NCBI GenBank assembly: GCA_022225965.2
Contig: JAKJXP020000003.1
Coordinates: forward strand, 868,001 to 932,000
DNA from: Diatrype stigma
Lineage: Eukaryota > Ascomycota > Sordariomycetes > Xylariales > Diatrypaceae
Direction: 5' to 3'
Length of the DNA stretch: 64,000 nt
This document shows, one piece after another, positions 1 to 9,851 of this stretch. The notes below the pieces were generated by a model, which had not been told where the DNA came from, did not search any database, and was given only the letters and a program-made list of their open reading frames with translations. The stretch's first letter is position 1. Every line of letters starts with the position of its first letter. The translations under genes were made by a program, and so were the position numbers.

Positions 1-66
1 GCCTTCCAGCAGCTTCTGGGGCCCAATTTGACCATTGGGAAGCTTTCGGAGATGGTGTGTGCGTGA
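1..66 (+). CDS. Possible C-terminal end of a gene truncated by the window edge
   Basis: Reading frame 1 is open from the first base to a TGA at 64-66 and encodes about 21 residues of balanced, protein-like composition (starting AFQQLLGP, ending SEMVCA). The sequence after the stop is AT-richer and looks like a 3' untranslated region. I do not recognise the protein and so little of it is present that this could be chance. Its neighbour on the right is a monooxygenase/membrane-protein pair, so it could belong to the same cluster, but that is only inference. Confidence 0.3.
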   Translation, partial: AFQQLLGPNLTIGKLSEMVCA

Positions 67-754
67 TGAGAGGGAGAAGTTATGCATAAATCAGTTGGGT
101 AAGGACAGAAGAACGAGCATTTCATACAATAGAATCCTTGTTATACTGCTACATATGGTTTCTCATCATTTGCTTCCATTCGTCAATCCAAAACTTAACC
201 AGTAGAAGATTCCCATATAACGGCTGCAGATCACGCTAGTTCTCTCGCTAAGACTACTTCTCGTAATGAGCAGCCCGGTGCGCAGCAAACGTCAATCTCG
301 TGAGTGTTGTTGTTTTGAAGAGTTGTAGAGAGCCGATAGATCTCTCTGTTGTTGTTGTTGTTGTTCTTGTCCAGGTGAGGAGGTGCAAGGTGCAAGATGC
401 TGAACCACACTAAATACTGCACGATTAGGCGCTGGGGCTCACAGTTAGAGCTCCACAGTTAGGGAGTTTCCAGTTACCTAAGGAGCCACCCTACCGCTAA
501 GGTACAATACCTACTACAATGCCTAAGGCTGCTATGCTGAGCACGTGCTAGGCCAGCTAATGAGAGAGTACGACAAAATTACGAATACACTCGTTTACTC
601 CCAAGATAGAATTATTAATATTCACGAATATTCACGAAGCGCTCCTATGTCAACTACGAAGTGGCAAGTTTGAAAGACACGATGATAGGCACATGTTGTA
701 AAACTTCCAATGACCTCAAACATGTCTTGAGTCTTTAGATTCAGGCATATCCAC
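67..754. other. Gene-free stretch with a GTT microsatellite
   Basis: No convincing reading frame. A short run of GTT trinucleotides lies around 345-366. The rest is AT-rich intergenic DNA with short words such as ATTCACGAA repeated near 620-640. It is the shared 3' flank of the partial frame on the left and the monooxygenase on the right. Confidence 0.6.
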
Positions 755-2508
755 TTATACCATTGCTGAACTTGTAGCGTTCAGACTGATAGGCCCCAGA
801 TATCTCCCGAAGCCCGGCACGTGGCTATGAGAAGCAGCCAGGAGGAAAGCCCAGATGGCCACCGACAGAACCCCCAAGGCCCCGAAGATCTTGGGTGAGG
901 CCGACTCGAAGTCCCCCGGCCACTCGCCCCACGCGCTGTGCTTCTCCTCCCGCCCGGACGTCGAGGCGGCGGCGGCGAGCGTGTCCTGCCAGCCCAGCCG
1001 CCCGCGCTGCTCGTCGAACTGCACGTAGCTCAGCTTCGGCGCGCCGGCGCACAGGACGGCGATGTTCATAGCCAGCCGGTCGAGGCCGATCAGCGGCGTC
1101 AGCCAGCGCTGCGTCATGTAGAACTTCCAGCCGTCGTACGCCTGCAGACGCGTCAGGTCGCCGCCGGCCTTGACGATCGCCCGGACCCGCCCGATGCGCG
1201 AGTCCTGGTACTGCTGCATCGCATCCCGGATCTCCACGTCGGTCGGCTTCTTGCTCGGATGCGCCGCGAGGGCGCCGTGCAGCGCGTTCGCGATCACCAC
1301 GGCGTCCTCCATGGCCGTGTTGCCGCCGAGGGCGGAGTTTGGTGTCACCTGCATGGACGAGTAATCATCCTGCGTTAGACCGGTCTGTCCGGCGATTGAC
1401 TATCACAGTTGCAATAGGTAAGGGGGACTCGCCTTGTGGATAGCGTCGCCAGCTAGGACTATACGCCCAAAGAACCAATGGTCCAGGACGCCTTCTTCCA
1501 GCGAAATCATTTGTGCCTTGATTTTGTTCTTCCATAGCTCGCCAAACACGACGGTTTCATTGATAGGGTAGCCGGCCAACTTGGCCGCGAGCTTTTCCAT
1601 GTCGGCTTCGGTGTACTTTCTGCGTGTGGGCCATGTGCACTGCTGGTCCTCTGGTAGTTTGCAGTGGACGATGATGGAAATCCAGTCCGGTTGGCACAGG
1701 AGCAGAAAGGAGAATCCGTTGTTCGAAGTTATCTCCATGTCGCAGGGTCCCAACCCCGGGATCGGACGAGATGCCATAACTATGGCGTTATAAGTCGTCA
1801 CCATTGCTGGGGATAGAAATCAGCAGTGCTTTTGATAGAGGTAAGGGAACGGCAATTCTCTTGCAACCTACCCCGCTTCTCCTGGCTGGGAATCATTCCC
1901 GGCACAGCTGAGTTTGCCTTCTCCCACATGATCTCGCGCATCATGGAGTGGACGCCGTCCGCGCCCACCACTAGGTCCCCAGTAAACGTTTTACCATCAG
2001 CTAGGCGAACATGGACCTTGGAGTTCTCCTCTGTCACGCCCTCAACGCGCGCCCGCTGGTATACCTTTGATTGATCTGGCAGGTGTTCGTAAAGGATTTG
2101 CAAGAACTGCTGACGATCTATTGTTCTTGTATCGTATCCCGCACTTTGTTTGCAAGTAAGCCCTCATTCGGACGAGAATTGGCTCAGGGGGCACAGTCGG
2201 ATTGCTACTCACTTCGCCCTGACTACGCCGAAGAAGTCATTGTGGGTGTAGCTGCTGCCACTGGGGTCCCGGCAGTAAGCCCCGCCCATGATCGAGGTTG
2301 TGTTCAGCACGCTGTCCAAACAGCCAAGCTGATGGAGGATGCGGCAACCATGAGGCTGCATCGTGATTGTAGTGCCAAATGGAGGCGCTACGACTCCCTT
2401 GTCCAAGAGCACATAGTCAATGCCAGCCTTAGCTAGGCAATGAGCGAGGGTCAGGCCAGTCACGCCCGCGCCGATGATGATTACCTTGAATGGAGTTTCT
2501 GCATCCAT
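755..2508 (-). CDS. FAD-dependent monooxygenase with C-terminal membrane anchor
   Basis: Four exons join in frame: 2508-2213, 2143-1872, 1806-1433 and 1348-755, giving 511 residues. Residues 13-18 are the GAGVTG dinucleotide-binding loop; the second exon holds the conserved DLVVGADGVHS segment; the FAD-ribityl GD motif (LAGDAIHK) ends exon 3 and continues as VTPNSALGGNTAMEDA in exon 4. These define a group A flavin monooxygenase that uses NAD(P)H and O2. A hydrophobic helix at about residues 468-487 probably anchors it in the ER. Relatives with such anchors (PaxM-like family) epoxidise prenyl chains in meroterpenoid and indole-diterpene pathways. The third intron has a GC-AG boundary. It is divergent from the multi-pass membrane protein starting 563 bp away, which fits an epoxidase/cyclase pair. 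The family is secure; the substrate is not known. Confidence 0.88.
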
Positions 2509-3071
2509 TCTCGTGTGTAGCTGCAGCTGTCAATGCTTGGAAGCCTGGAGTATAATGAGAAATGGTATAATGAGACATTATGTGCGACTGAACGCGGAAA
2601 CAGCGGGCGTCGGACGTAGACCGAGCTCTTATGCAAAGTTCAATAGTTTCCCGGGCTTACATTGACGTCCTACCACGCGCAGCAACTATGGCCAGCCAGC
2701 GGCAGGGCCAAGAACGGCTGACTCGTTCGGCCTTGCAATTATTTGGACCCGATGGCGAGCGGCCGCACAAGCGCGCGAACGTCCATCGGGTCCTTCTCCG
2801 CCCCCGTCCCCGTCCCGGCGCCGTTATAATCCGCCATTGCATAAGCAGATTCGCCCAATCGGAGGCGGGCGGCCGACCACGGCAACTAACCCTACCCAGC
2901 CTTTCGAGGGTCCTGACAGGGGTCGGTGTCCTACCCAATACAATAAACCCATACAACCTCCGACACGCCTACGTACGGTATAGATGGTATAGAAAAGCTC
3001 GATTACAAAAAGGTTCCATGGGGAGCCCAGAGTCTAGAGATCGTGGCCTATGTGCAGCAAAACCAAAAACC
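2509..3071. promoter_or_regulatory. Shared divergent promoter of the monooxygenase and membrane-protein genes
   Basis: The 563-bp gap separates the two divergent start codons. It contains a CCAAT box at 2855-2859 followed by a GC-rich segment rich in CGG and GGCGGG, a composition often bound by zinc-cluster or GC-box factors. No TATA box is clear. Co-regulation of the two genes is inferred from the arrangement only. Confidence 0.5.
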
Positions 3072-4390
3072 ATGAAGACTTCCAGGACTCAGTTTCTGTA
3101 TCTCTGCGCCCTAGGCCTCTGGGGCCTCTGGGGGTTCGCCTTCTTCAATGGCATGTTCGATCGGCTGGAGACCGTCATGCGCACACGCCTACTTCCTGAC
3201 GGCCGACCGCTCCGGGACGTATATACCGGAAGCGCCTTCGTGGACGAGCGACTGACACTCGTCGTGGCCTTTTACGATGTCCTGAGCAACGCCTACTCCT
3301 CGGGACCGCGGCTACTATTTTTCGACATCAACTACGTCGTCGCATGCACGAATCTGTGGGTGCTTATCGAGAGTCGCCGTCGAGGAGTCCGGAGTTGGCT
3401 TTTGAGGAATCCAGCCTGGGCCATGAGTAAGTGATTTAAGGGGCCCCTTTTATACGTGCACAGTTTATTTTTGATCCCCGTTGCTCCTTGTTCCTTTTCG
3501 TCCTTTTCTTCTCTTTTCTTCCTAGGGAGGGAGAAGACTCCCCAGATACTTCACACCAATACCACACTTGACTTATAGGGATACCACTAAATCTGAGGGT
3601 GACAGTGCTCTGGAACTTCAACGGAGCGGCGATCATGCAGCCACTGTATTTCTATATACTATGCCGGAGCCAGGCCCGGGTCCGCGACCCGACCATCCCC
3701 GTCAACGAATCCAAAGCCATCTTCCTCACCACCTTCGCCATCCTGCTCTCGCCGCTTCTCATCTTCGCCCCCGCATGGGCTGCGGGTACGACCACCTGGG
3801 ACCACCACGGCTACCTCGCCATGTTCCACTACTCCCCCATCGTCGTGACCGCGCTCTTCCTCGCCGCGGCCCGCATCCTGCCAGCAGGGGCCCCGGAACA
3901 GTCTGCCGCCGCAGGAGGGAGCCGCGAGGCCTACCGCGCATCCCGCGAGCCGAAGCGGTGGATCGTAGCATCGCTCGCACTGGCGGGGATCGTCGCCGCG
4001 GCCGCGCACGTGTACGTAGTCGTGGGCGCCCTGGTGACCCGGGACCCGGACGCGTCCCTCGCGCGGCTGTTCGTGCCGGTGCGCGGCACCGCCGACCCCA
4101 TCGGGACGCTGCCGGCCAGCCTGGCCAGCCTGGCGCCCGAGCATGCCGCCCTCCTCGAGAACTTCCACCTGTTCTCGCAGTACGACTGGTACGTCGTGTC
4201 GCTGTCCTGCGTCGTCTTCGCGCATCTGTTGCTCTCGCGGCGCGACGGCGAAGAGAAGACCGCCGCTGCCAACCCCGCGCTCACGCGCGTCGAGGGCCGG
4301 GAACTGGCGTACCTTTCCGCGGCTACCGTGCTGTTGGGTCCAGGCGCGGCTGGCTCTTTTGCGCTCGCTATAAGGGAGGCAAGGATATAA
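3072..4390 (+). CDS. Multi-pass integral membrane protein, possible terpene cyclase
   Basis: Two exons, 3072-3426 and 3579-4390, give 388 residues. The ATG at 3072 puts a hydrophobic segment (LYLCALGLWGLWGFAFF) at the N-terminus; roughly seven hydrophobic segments follow, with acidic and aromatic residues between them (for example FDINYV, WNFNG and FHYSP). No soluble domain or nucleotide motif is visible. The length and topology recall the large membrane terpene cyclases of fungal clusters (AscF- or PaxA-like) rather than the about 240-residue Pyr4 type. That similarity is from memory and unproven. Divergent pairing with an FAD epoxidase supports a role in cyclising an epoxidised prenyl chain. 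A transporter or an uncharacterised membrane enzyme are alternatives. Confidence 0.75.
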
Positions 4391-5148
4391 ATGACATCAT
4401 CCTTTGTGTGTAAACCGGATGAGTCAAAGCGGTGGAGGGTTTCCGACGACAAACTGCGGGCAGCAAGCATATGCTCACGTAGATTCAGCCTGAGGGTTTT
4501 TGGGGGACATGGCGTGTTTCTCATGCGTGCCGAGCTTTTTGCCACGGTTAAGATGGTATGACTACTCCTGATGGCGCAATCTATTACCTAGGTACTTATA
4601 GACTCCTAGCGCATGCTCCTGAGGTTGATATTGAAAAGCTAGGATATTAAAAGGGGGGCATTATATCTAGAGGTCCAAGAGCCTAAGCGCTGGTTGTCGC
4701 ATACCAAATTCTTATGTACCATCCAGCTATTCACATATCCTTTGGAGACCTAGGGGATTATAAATCGTTGTCTGGTGCGTGCCTAGCAGCTACGTAGTGT
4801 GTAGCATCCTTATATTTACTGGTTAGTATTACCGAACTAACATCCAAAGGTTTGACGCCCCATAAGCACACTGTACCTTTGTCCATTAATATTCACAATA
4901 CACATTATGTGCCAGTGTTGGCGTCCATGAGATGACTAGACTGCAGACGCGGTCACCCATGGCTCGTAATAGGAAGGGGTCAGTTACCATAAGAGACAAG
5001 GGACAAGACTTACTTGACTAATACTCGTACTTGAAGCGTCGTACAGTCCTGTCCCTACCTACTAGTTCTAGCATTTACCTAATTTGATGCAAGCTTACTT
5101 CACTTACCTGTTGATGTTGCGCCATCGAACATTACCTAGTGAGCGGCT
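4391..5148. other. Intergenic, no gene seen
   Basis: AT-moderate DNA with no convincing frame on either strand. It holds the 3' flanks of two convergent genes (membrane protein from the left, zinc-ribbon protein from the right). Confidence 0.6.
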
Positions 5149-5529
5149 TCAAGCCTCGTCGCAAAAGCCGCTCCAATCCTTGAAGGTTGGAATACCCGAG
5201 GGCATTCCGCACTTATCGCTCCCGCAGAACTCCAGCGGCTGGCCATTGGGATTGCTCGGCGGGAGGAGCGACGCGCCGCAGTACTCGCATTCCAAGAGAT
5301 TCACCAGCTCGTCTTGATCACAGTCAGATAGGCCTGGTAAGTCTTCAGTGTCACACGCTTGCTCAGATGCTTCAGCCTGCACATGCTCATTGGTACCTAC
5401 GGACTCATCAGCACCCTGTAAGCTTTGCATCTCCTCACCTTTCTGGACCGCGCCTTGACTAGAGGTGTTGAGAGCCTCTGCATCAACCAAGACCTGCAGG
5501 GTCTGGTAGATGTCCTGATTCGACATCAT
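5149..5529 (-). CDS. Small protein with a C-terminal zinc-ribbon-like Cys cluster
   Basis: I chose the ATG at 5529 (frame starts MMSNQDIYQTL), giving 126 residues; the frame stays open upstream to about 5691 but only from a non-ATG codon, so an additional 5' exon is possible. The middle is acidic and low-complexity. The C-terminus has CEYCGASLLPP, then CGSDKCGMPSG, then SGFC: a CxxC...C(x4)C pattern that could bind zinc. I do not recognise the family. Expression and function cannot be inferred from the sequence, but the well-spaced cysteines and lack of stops argue for a real gene. Confidence 0.5.
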   Translation of the reverse strand: MMSNQDIYQTLQVLVDAEALNTSSQGAVQKGEEMQSLQGADESVGTNEHVQAEASEQACDTEDLPGLSDCDQDELVNLLECEYCGASLLPPSNPNGQPLEFCGSDKCGMPSGIPTFKDWSGFCDEA

Positions 5530-6580
5530 GTCGGTGGTTTGTCGATTACTCTTTTCCTTCTTTTTCCTATCCTGAGTATCCTCCGATTTGGGGGTGCTCT
5601 CGTCAATGCGTTGGCTGTGTTCGGTGCCCTTTGATTGTATGCGTGCAATGTGTATGCATCTACGTACCCAGACGCTACGATGCGGTGCCAATCTCTCTGG
5701 TCTTTACCAGCAAGTGGCGCTTTAGTGGTTTAATAATCGAACCGTGGGTGGAAAACGTTATTATTGATATATATACAGGTTCGATTGTTTGGAAGGTCGT
5801 TACTATGCAGCTATTTTGATATCCAGTATCTGTCGGCCATTGTGCTGTGACAATGAGGCAATGAATGGCATTGTTCCTAAGCAGTCACGGTGTTGTTGTC
5901 CTTCAGGCTTGTCTAAGGCATGCTGGTACGTAATAAGATGCAGTCTTTATTCCAAAGTCACTTGTTATTGTGCCATTACAAGGCGATTGTCTTAATTTCA
6001 AGCACAAGGAAAGGACCTGGAAGATGAAGGTTGAGAATGATGCGACGTGGAATAGGAACCTTCAGTAACGATCCACGAATAAAAGGGCAGGAGGGGCAGA
6101 GCGGCAGAGAGGTTAAGGGGTAGAGGGGTTAAGGGGTAGAGGGGTTAAGGGGCTAGATATTCACACCTGACCTATTATGCTCTAGGTGGTCATCGATAAG
6201 CTTATCGACCCAGCTTATCGACTTATCGACCCCACCTGGCATAGTGAATGTACTTCATAACGGGTCCGTTCATAACTTCCTCTTCACGAAACGGGTCGAC
6301 CATAGCGAAGTCCTTCTCGATGTTCATTTGTTGACTGTCTTTGCAGCTTGACAATCTCTTCCCGAAAATTTCTTCCTCTCTCCGTTGTCTTCACAAAGGC
6401 ATACGTGTTGTAGGATTGTCAACTCTTATCCGTCGACTCTTATCCCATCAGAAGTCATTAAAGCATTAAAGCCATCAGCTTCTCTCCCCGGCGAAAAGCT
6501 CAACACCCCACATCGTTTAGAACCCCACCATCACCATCTTTATTTGGCATCCTTCTGGGAGCAATTTGAGTCAATGAATC
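5530..6580. other. Intergenic with short repeats and a palindrome
   Basis: No supported coding region. It contains three tandem copies of a 16-bp G-rich unit (6105-6152, consensus TAGAGGGGTTAAGGGG) and a hairpin-forming segment at 6184-6237 built from repeated TTATCGAC words around the perfect palindrome CGATAAGCTTATCG. The right part is the 5' flank of the TPR gene. Confidence 0.6.
6105..6152. repeat. 16-bp tandem repeat, three copies
   Basis: Copies at 6105-6120, 6121-6136 and 6137-6152; the last two are identical and the first differs at two or three positions. Purine-rich on the plus strand. Confidence 0.85.
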
Positions 6581-8289
6581 ATGACTAAGCAACGAACCAA
6601 GGGCTTCTTGAAGCAAACAAAGCCAAAACAGAAGAAAGAGCAGGTACGGCCCCTATGCTTGAAATATTCGCTCAAGATCATATTTACTAACTCGGTATTA
6701 CCTATCAATAGAAGCTGGAGACTGCAGATGACTACCAGGCTGGTGAGTTGGCCTTGACAGCGTTGCTCTTCATAGGTATCTAATGTAGGATGTGGGATAG
6801 CCGGAGTCGACTTCGAGGAAGCCGCTGGCAAGTGGCGCGCTGGAGATCCTATCAAGTCTATGAGGTTCTTCAAGAGGGCTATCGATGTCTACAGTGAAGG
6901 CCTCCAGAAGTTTCCCGAGAACTTCGACCTTGCCTATAACAAGTGAGTGAGGATGACCGGTCACGGAATTGGCGTCTAACTAATGCTGTCTTTTTAAGAG
7001 CACGGGTGCAGCTAGAAGTCGCTACTCACCCAGTACTGATTGATCAGTTGGATCACTCGGAGTTCGAGGCGCTTCAGATCGCATTAGAGTCACATCGATA
7101 TGCTCTTCACCTTAATAAGCACGATGCCGATACTCTTTTCAATACTTCTCAGCTATTGTCAAGCTTGGCCGAGTGCATGCCCCAAGATGACGATAATTCT
7201 CCTCAGTCAGCACTCGATCTACTCGAGGAGGCCGTAAAACTTCAAAACGAATGCCTCGCAATCCAAGATGCTCAATATACGGAGACTCTTGCAATGATGA
7301 AGCACCAGGCGCAGCAAGAAACGACACAAGGGGACGCGGGCGAAGTCAATCACCCCGGTAAGAACGAGTTGGAAAACGCACAGCCGGACTCGGAAGAACG
7401 GTGGGTTACCATTGTTGATCCAGTCACTCTTGATACCCTGCTCGATACGGCCCTCGCTCAGTTGGCTGTCCTGACGACAATTTGCGAAGTCTTACTTGCA
7501 CAGCCACATTACACTAGGACGCTGTCAAGTGTTGATAAGGATTGGAATCCTCTCGAGGAGAAACTAGCTGTGCTGTCCACCAACCTTCCTGGAAGGGCAC
7601 AGGAAGTTGCATTGGCTAGAGCGAACTTCATATCCGCCTTCTTAGAGGCGGGATATGTACATCGTCAGATAAATGGCGAGGCGTACAAAAAGGGACGCGA
7701 CACAGCATTTGCCGTCGGAAGCTTGCAACTGGAGAGCTCGGTATTAGCTTTGCATGCGAACGCACAGTCATTGCTCTCGTTCAACTCTTCTGTCGCAGCG
7801 GTTGCACCAGAGGACAAGCAGCTCTCGACGATGCGGTGGAACGCCCTGACGGCGAGCATAGCAAATATGACGGCAGCATCCAAATTGCAAGGCATAAACC
7901 AGGAGGAAGTTGAGTGGATCAAGGACTACCGCGATGAAATCCATCACGTATGCGGCGATGCCTCGATGGCCCTCTACACCATGGGACATCCCCCTACATC
8001 GTACCCGACTGCTATCGCGCAGAGTACGCAACTCCTCAAGAATGCACAAGTGTATTACCTCAACGCCGCCAAGTTAGCTCCTCCATCCCGGCGGGCCGAA
8101 ATGGAATTCCGATCATTAGTAGCGGATGGCTTGCGAGGAGGGGCCGATGCCTTGCAGGTAGGGGCAGGCGAAAAGGTCATCGAAGGCATCGTCATTGCCA
8201 GCTCCAAGGGAAAGAAATGGGCAACAGATCAATATCGAGAAATGGCGGCTGAGGGCGGACTCATACCGGCGTCGCTACAGCATTATTGA
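6581..8289 (+). CDS. TPR-repeat protein
   Basis: Four exons, 6581-6643, 6712-6742, 6801-6942 and 6999-8289, give 508 residues in frame. The N-terminus is very basic (MTKQRTKGFLKQ, then Lys-rich). From about residue 30 come helical TPR-like pairs: AAGVDFEEAAGKWRAGD, AIDVYSEGLQKFPENFDLAYNKAR, then LESHRYALHLNKHDADTLFNTSQLL. An acidic insert rich in Glu and Asn lies near residues 190-220, followed by more helical repeats to the C-terminus. Proteins of this shape act as scaffolds for chaperone or assembly complexes; I cannot name the orthologue. Exon 3 could start 12 bases earlier (acceptor at 6788), adding four residues; I prefer 6801 because it restores the TPR helix directly. A 5-codon upstream frame (6574-6588) overlaps the start codon. 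Confidence 0.85.
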
Positions 8290-8468
8290 TAATATCCACT
8301 GATCCGGTAACCTCTGAACTGGAGTGTGCTAATTACATAACTCTATGGAAATCACAGGGGAATCAGTTGAGCTGTTAATGTGAACCCAAAAGCCAGAGTT
8401 GTTAGGATCTCCATATCTCCTATACGCTAGTTACTGAGGGATCATAGAGGGATCATAATTTCCGATCC
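8290..8468. other. 3' flank of the TPR gene
   Basis: Short intergenic stretch between the TPR stop codon and the MITE target duplication. Nothing else seen. Confidence 0.6.
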
Positions 8469-9013
8469 CAGAGACATCAAACCGCCTATACACACCGGGT
8501 CAGATCGTTATACACACCGGGTCTCTAACCGCATTCGGCTAAACTAACGCTAATTTAGCGCATCAGCCACCCGTGCCACATTTTGAGCCACACTCGAACC
8601 TAGCGCCCTCCAAGTTATTCCAACTTGACGGGACCTATAGTACACTTACAGTACTTACTTCCCACTACTTGATTACCACTTGGTACCTACCGTTTACTGC
8701 CAATACTTTATTATACTTGCACCTGCACTTGCATTAACCAGCGTTAGCAGCGCAATTGCAAATTAGAGGTTAATTAAGGTTAGGTTTAGGTCCGAAGGGG
8801 CCAAGGGAAAGGTAAAAGCTTTTTGAAATGGGTATATATATGTAATTGTGCTGTATTAGGGTATTGGTAATGTATTAAGTGGTGTGTACGGTAGGGTGTT
8901 GGGAAGTGTGTTAGGTAGTGAGATGTAGTAGTGGGAGGTGCGTCCGAATGCGGTTAGAGACCCGGTGTGTATAACGATCTGACCCGGTGTGTATAGGCGG
9001 ATTGCAGAGACAT
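8469..9013. mobile_element. MITE with 61-bp terminal inverted repeats and 9-bp target duplication
   Basis: The element spans 8478-9004 (527 bp). Its ends, 8478-8538 and 8944-9004, are inverted copies over 61 bp with one mismatch; the inner 57 bp are perfect. Directly outside lie identical 9-bp direct repeats CAGAGACAT (8469-8477 and 9005-9013). Each arm holds two copies of the word TATACACACCGGGTC. The interior has no coding frame. Long TIRs plus a 9-bp duplication fit the Mutator (MULE) superfamily; the duplication length is the basis of that assignment. Near-perfect arms mean it is recent or has escaped RIP. Confidence 0.88.
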
Positions 9014-9851
9014 GCATGTCTCGCATCGGTAAGTTGGGAAGAAAGTTGGCCTGACGATGTGGGCCAATTAATGGGTTGGAGGATTGCGGCACAGCTTAGA
9101 AGGATAAGTATATCAACATCGATCAATGCGACGTAACTTGAACAAGCTCAAGACAACAAGCTCAAGGCTGGAATGGTAGTAAAGCGTACACATTGTGATG
9201 CAATCAGGAACCTGGCAGCCCTGGCTGACCCGGCTTTGCGGGCGAGGCGAGTCGACACAGGCTTGAAAGGGAAGTTCGTGAGGTTAGGCAGTTGTTCAAT
9301 TGATGCCCTTTCGGGAATCTAGGTGGAATCTAGGTCGTAACTTTTCTATTTTATTTCCGTCGCCTAACTAGTTACAGGCTACGGTGAAGGCGATCGATCT
9401 TCTCCGGGCCGTGTAACTAGACTAAGAAAAGGATGAATGGTCGAATCCTCCTATCAACCTTCCCTTAAGAGCCTGGCAAGCCTGGGTCCCAATTTCTGTC
9501 GTGTCACTTTGGGTCGTACCTCGCAGCTCTTCACTCTTTTCTTCTTAAACCAACCAATCGCAAGCTCCGCCTTACCTGCGTATATAGGACCCCTTGTGCT
9601 CCAGCTCGTACCCCTACCTACCTAGTAACTAGACGTTCATCCTAGCCTCATAGGATTTTTTCGCGCCCACTTCAAGCCATGAAACAAGATCGTATAAAGT
9701 GCTCGCGAGGGCCCCGGAACTTGAGAAATATGGCATCGACATTAGGTAACCACGGCCACCTCCTTGTCGTCGCTGCTACTCTTCACACTCATTCATCGCC
9801 TGGTCTTCTCGCGTCCGTCACATTATACCACGTACATCTCCGAACGACAAC
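9014..9851. promoter_or_regulatory. Upstream region of the lipase gene
   Basis: No coding sequence supported. Between the MITE and the lipase ATG lies about 840 bp with pyrimidine-rich stretches (around 9515-9545 and 9755-9790) typical of fungal promoters and 5' leaders. No specific operator can be named. Confidence 0.45.

Noticed and set aside
8765..8795. Telomere-like TTAGG words near the MITE centre
   Set aside because: Only two or three irregular copies; no array of TTAGGG.
9430..9460. tRNA T-loop-like GGTCGAATCC
   Set aside because: No matching acceptor, D or anticodon stems could be placed around it.
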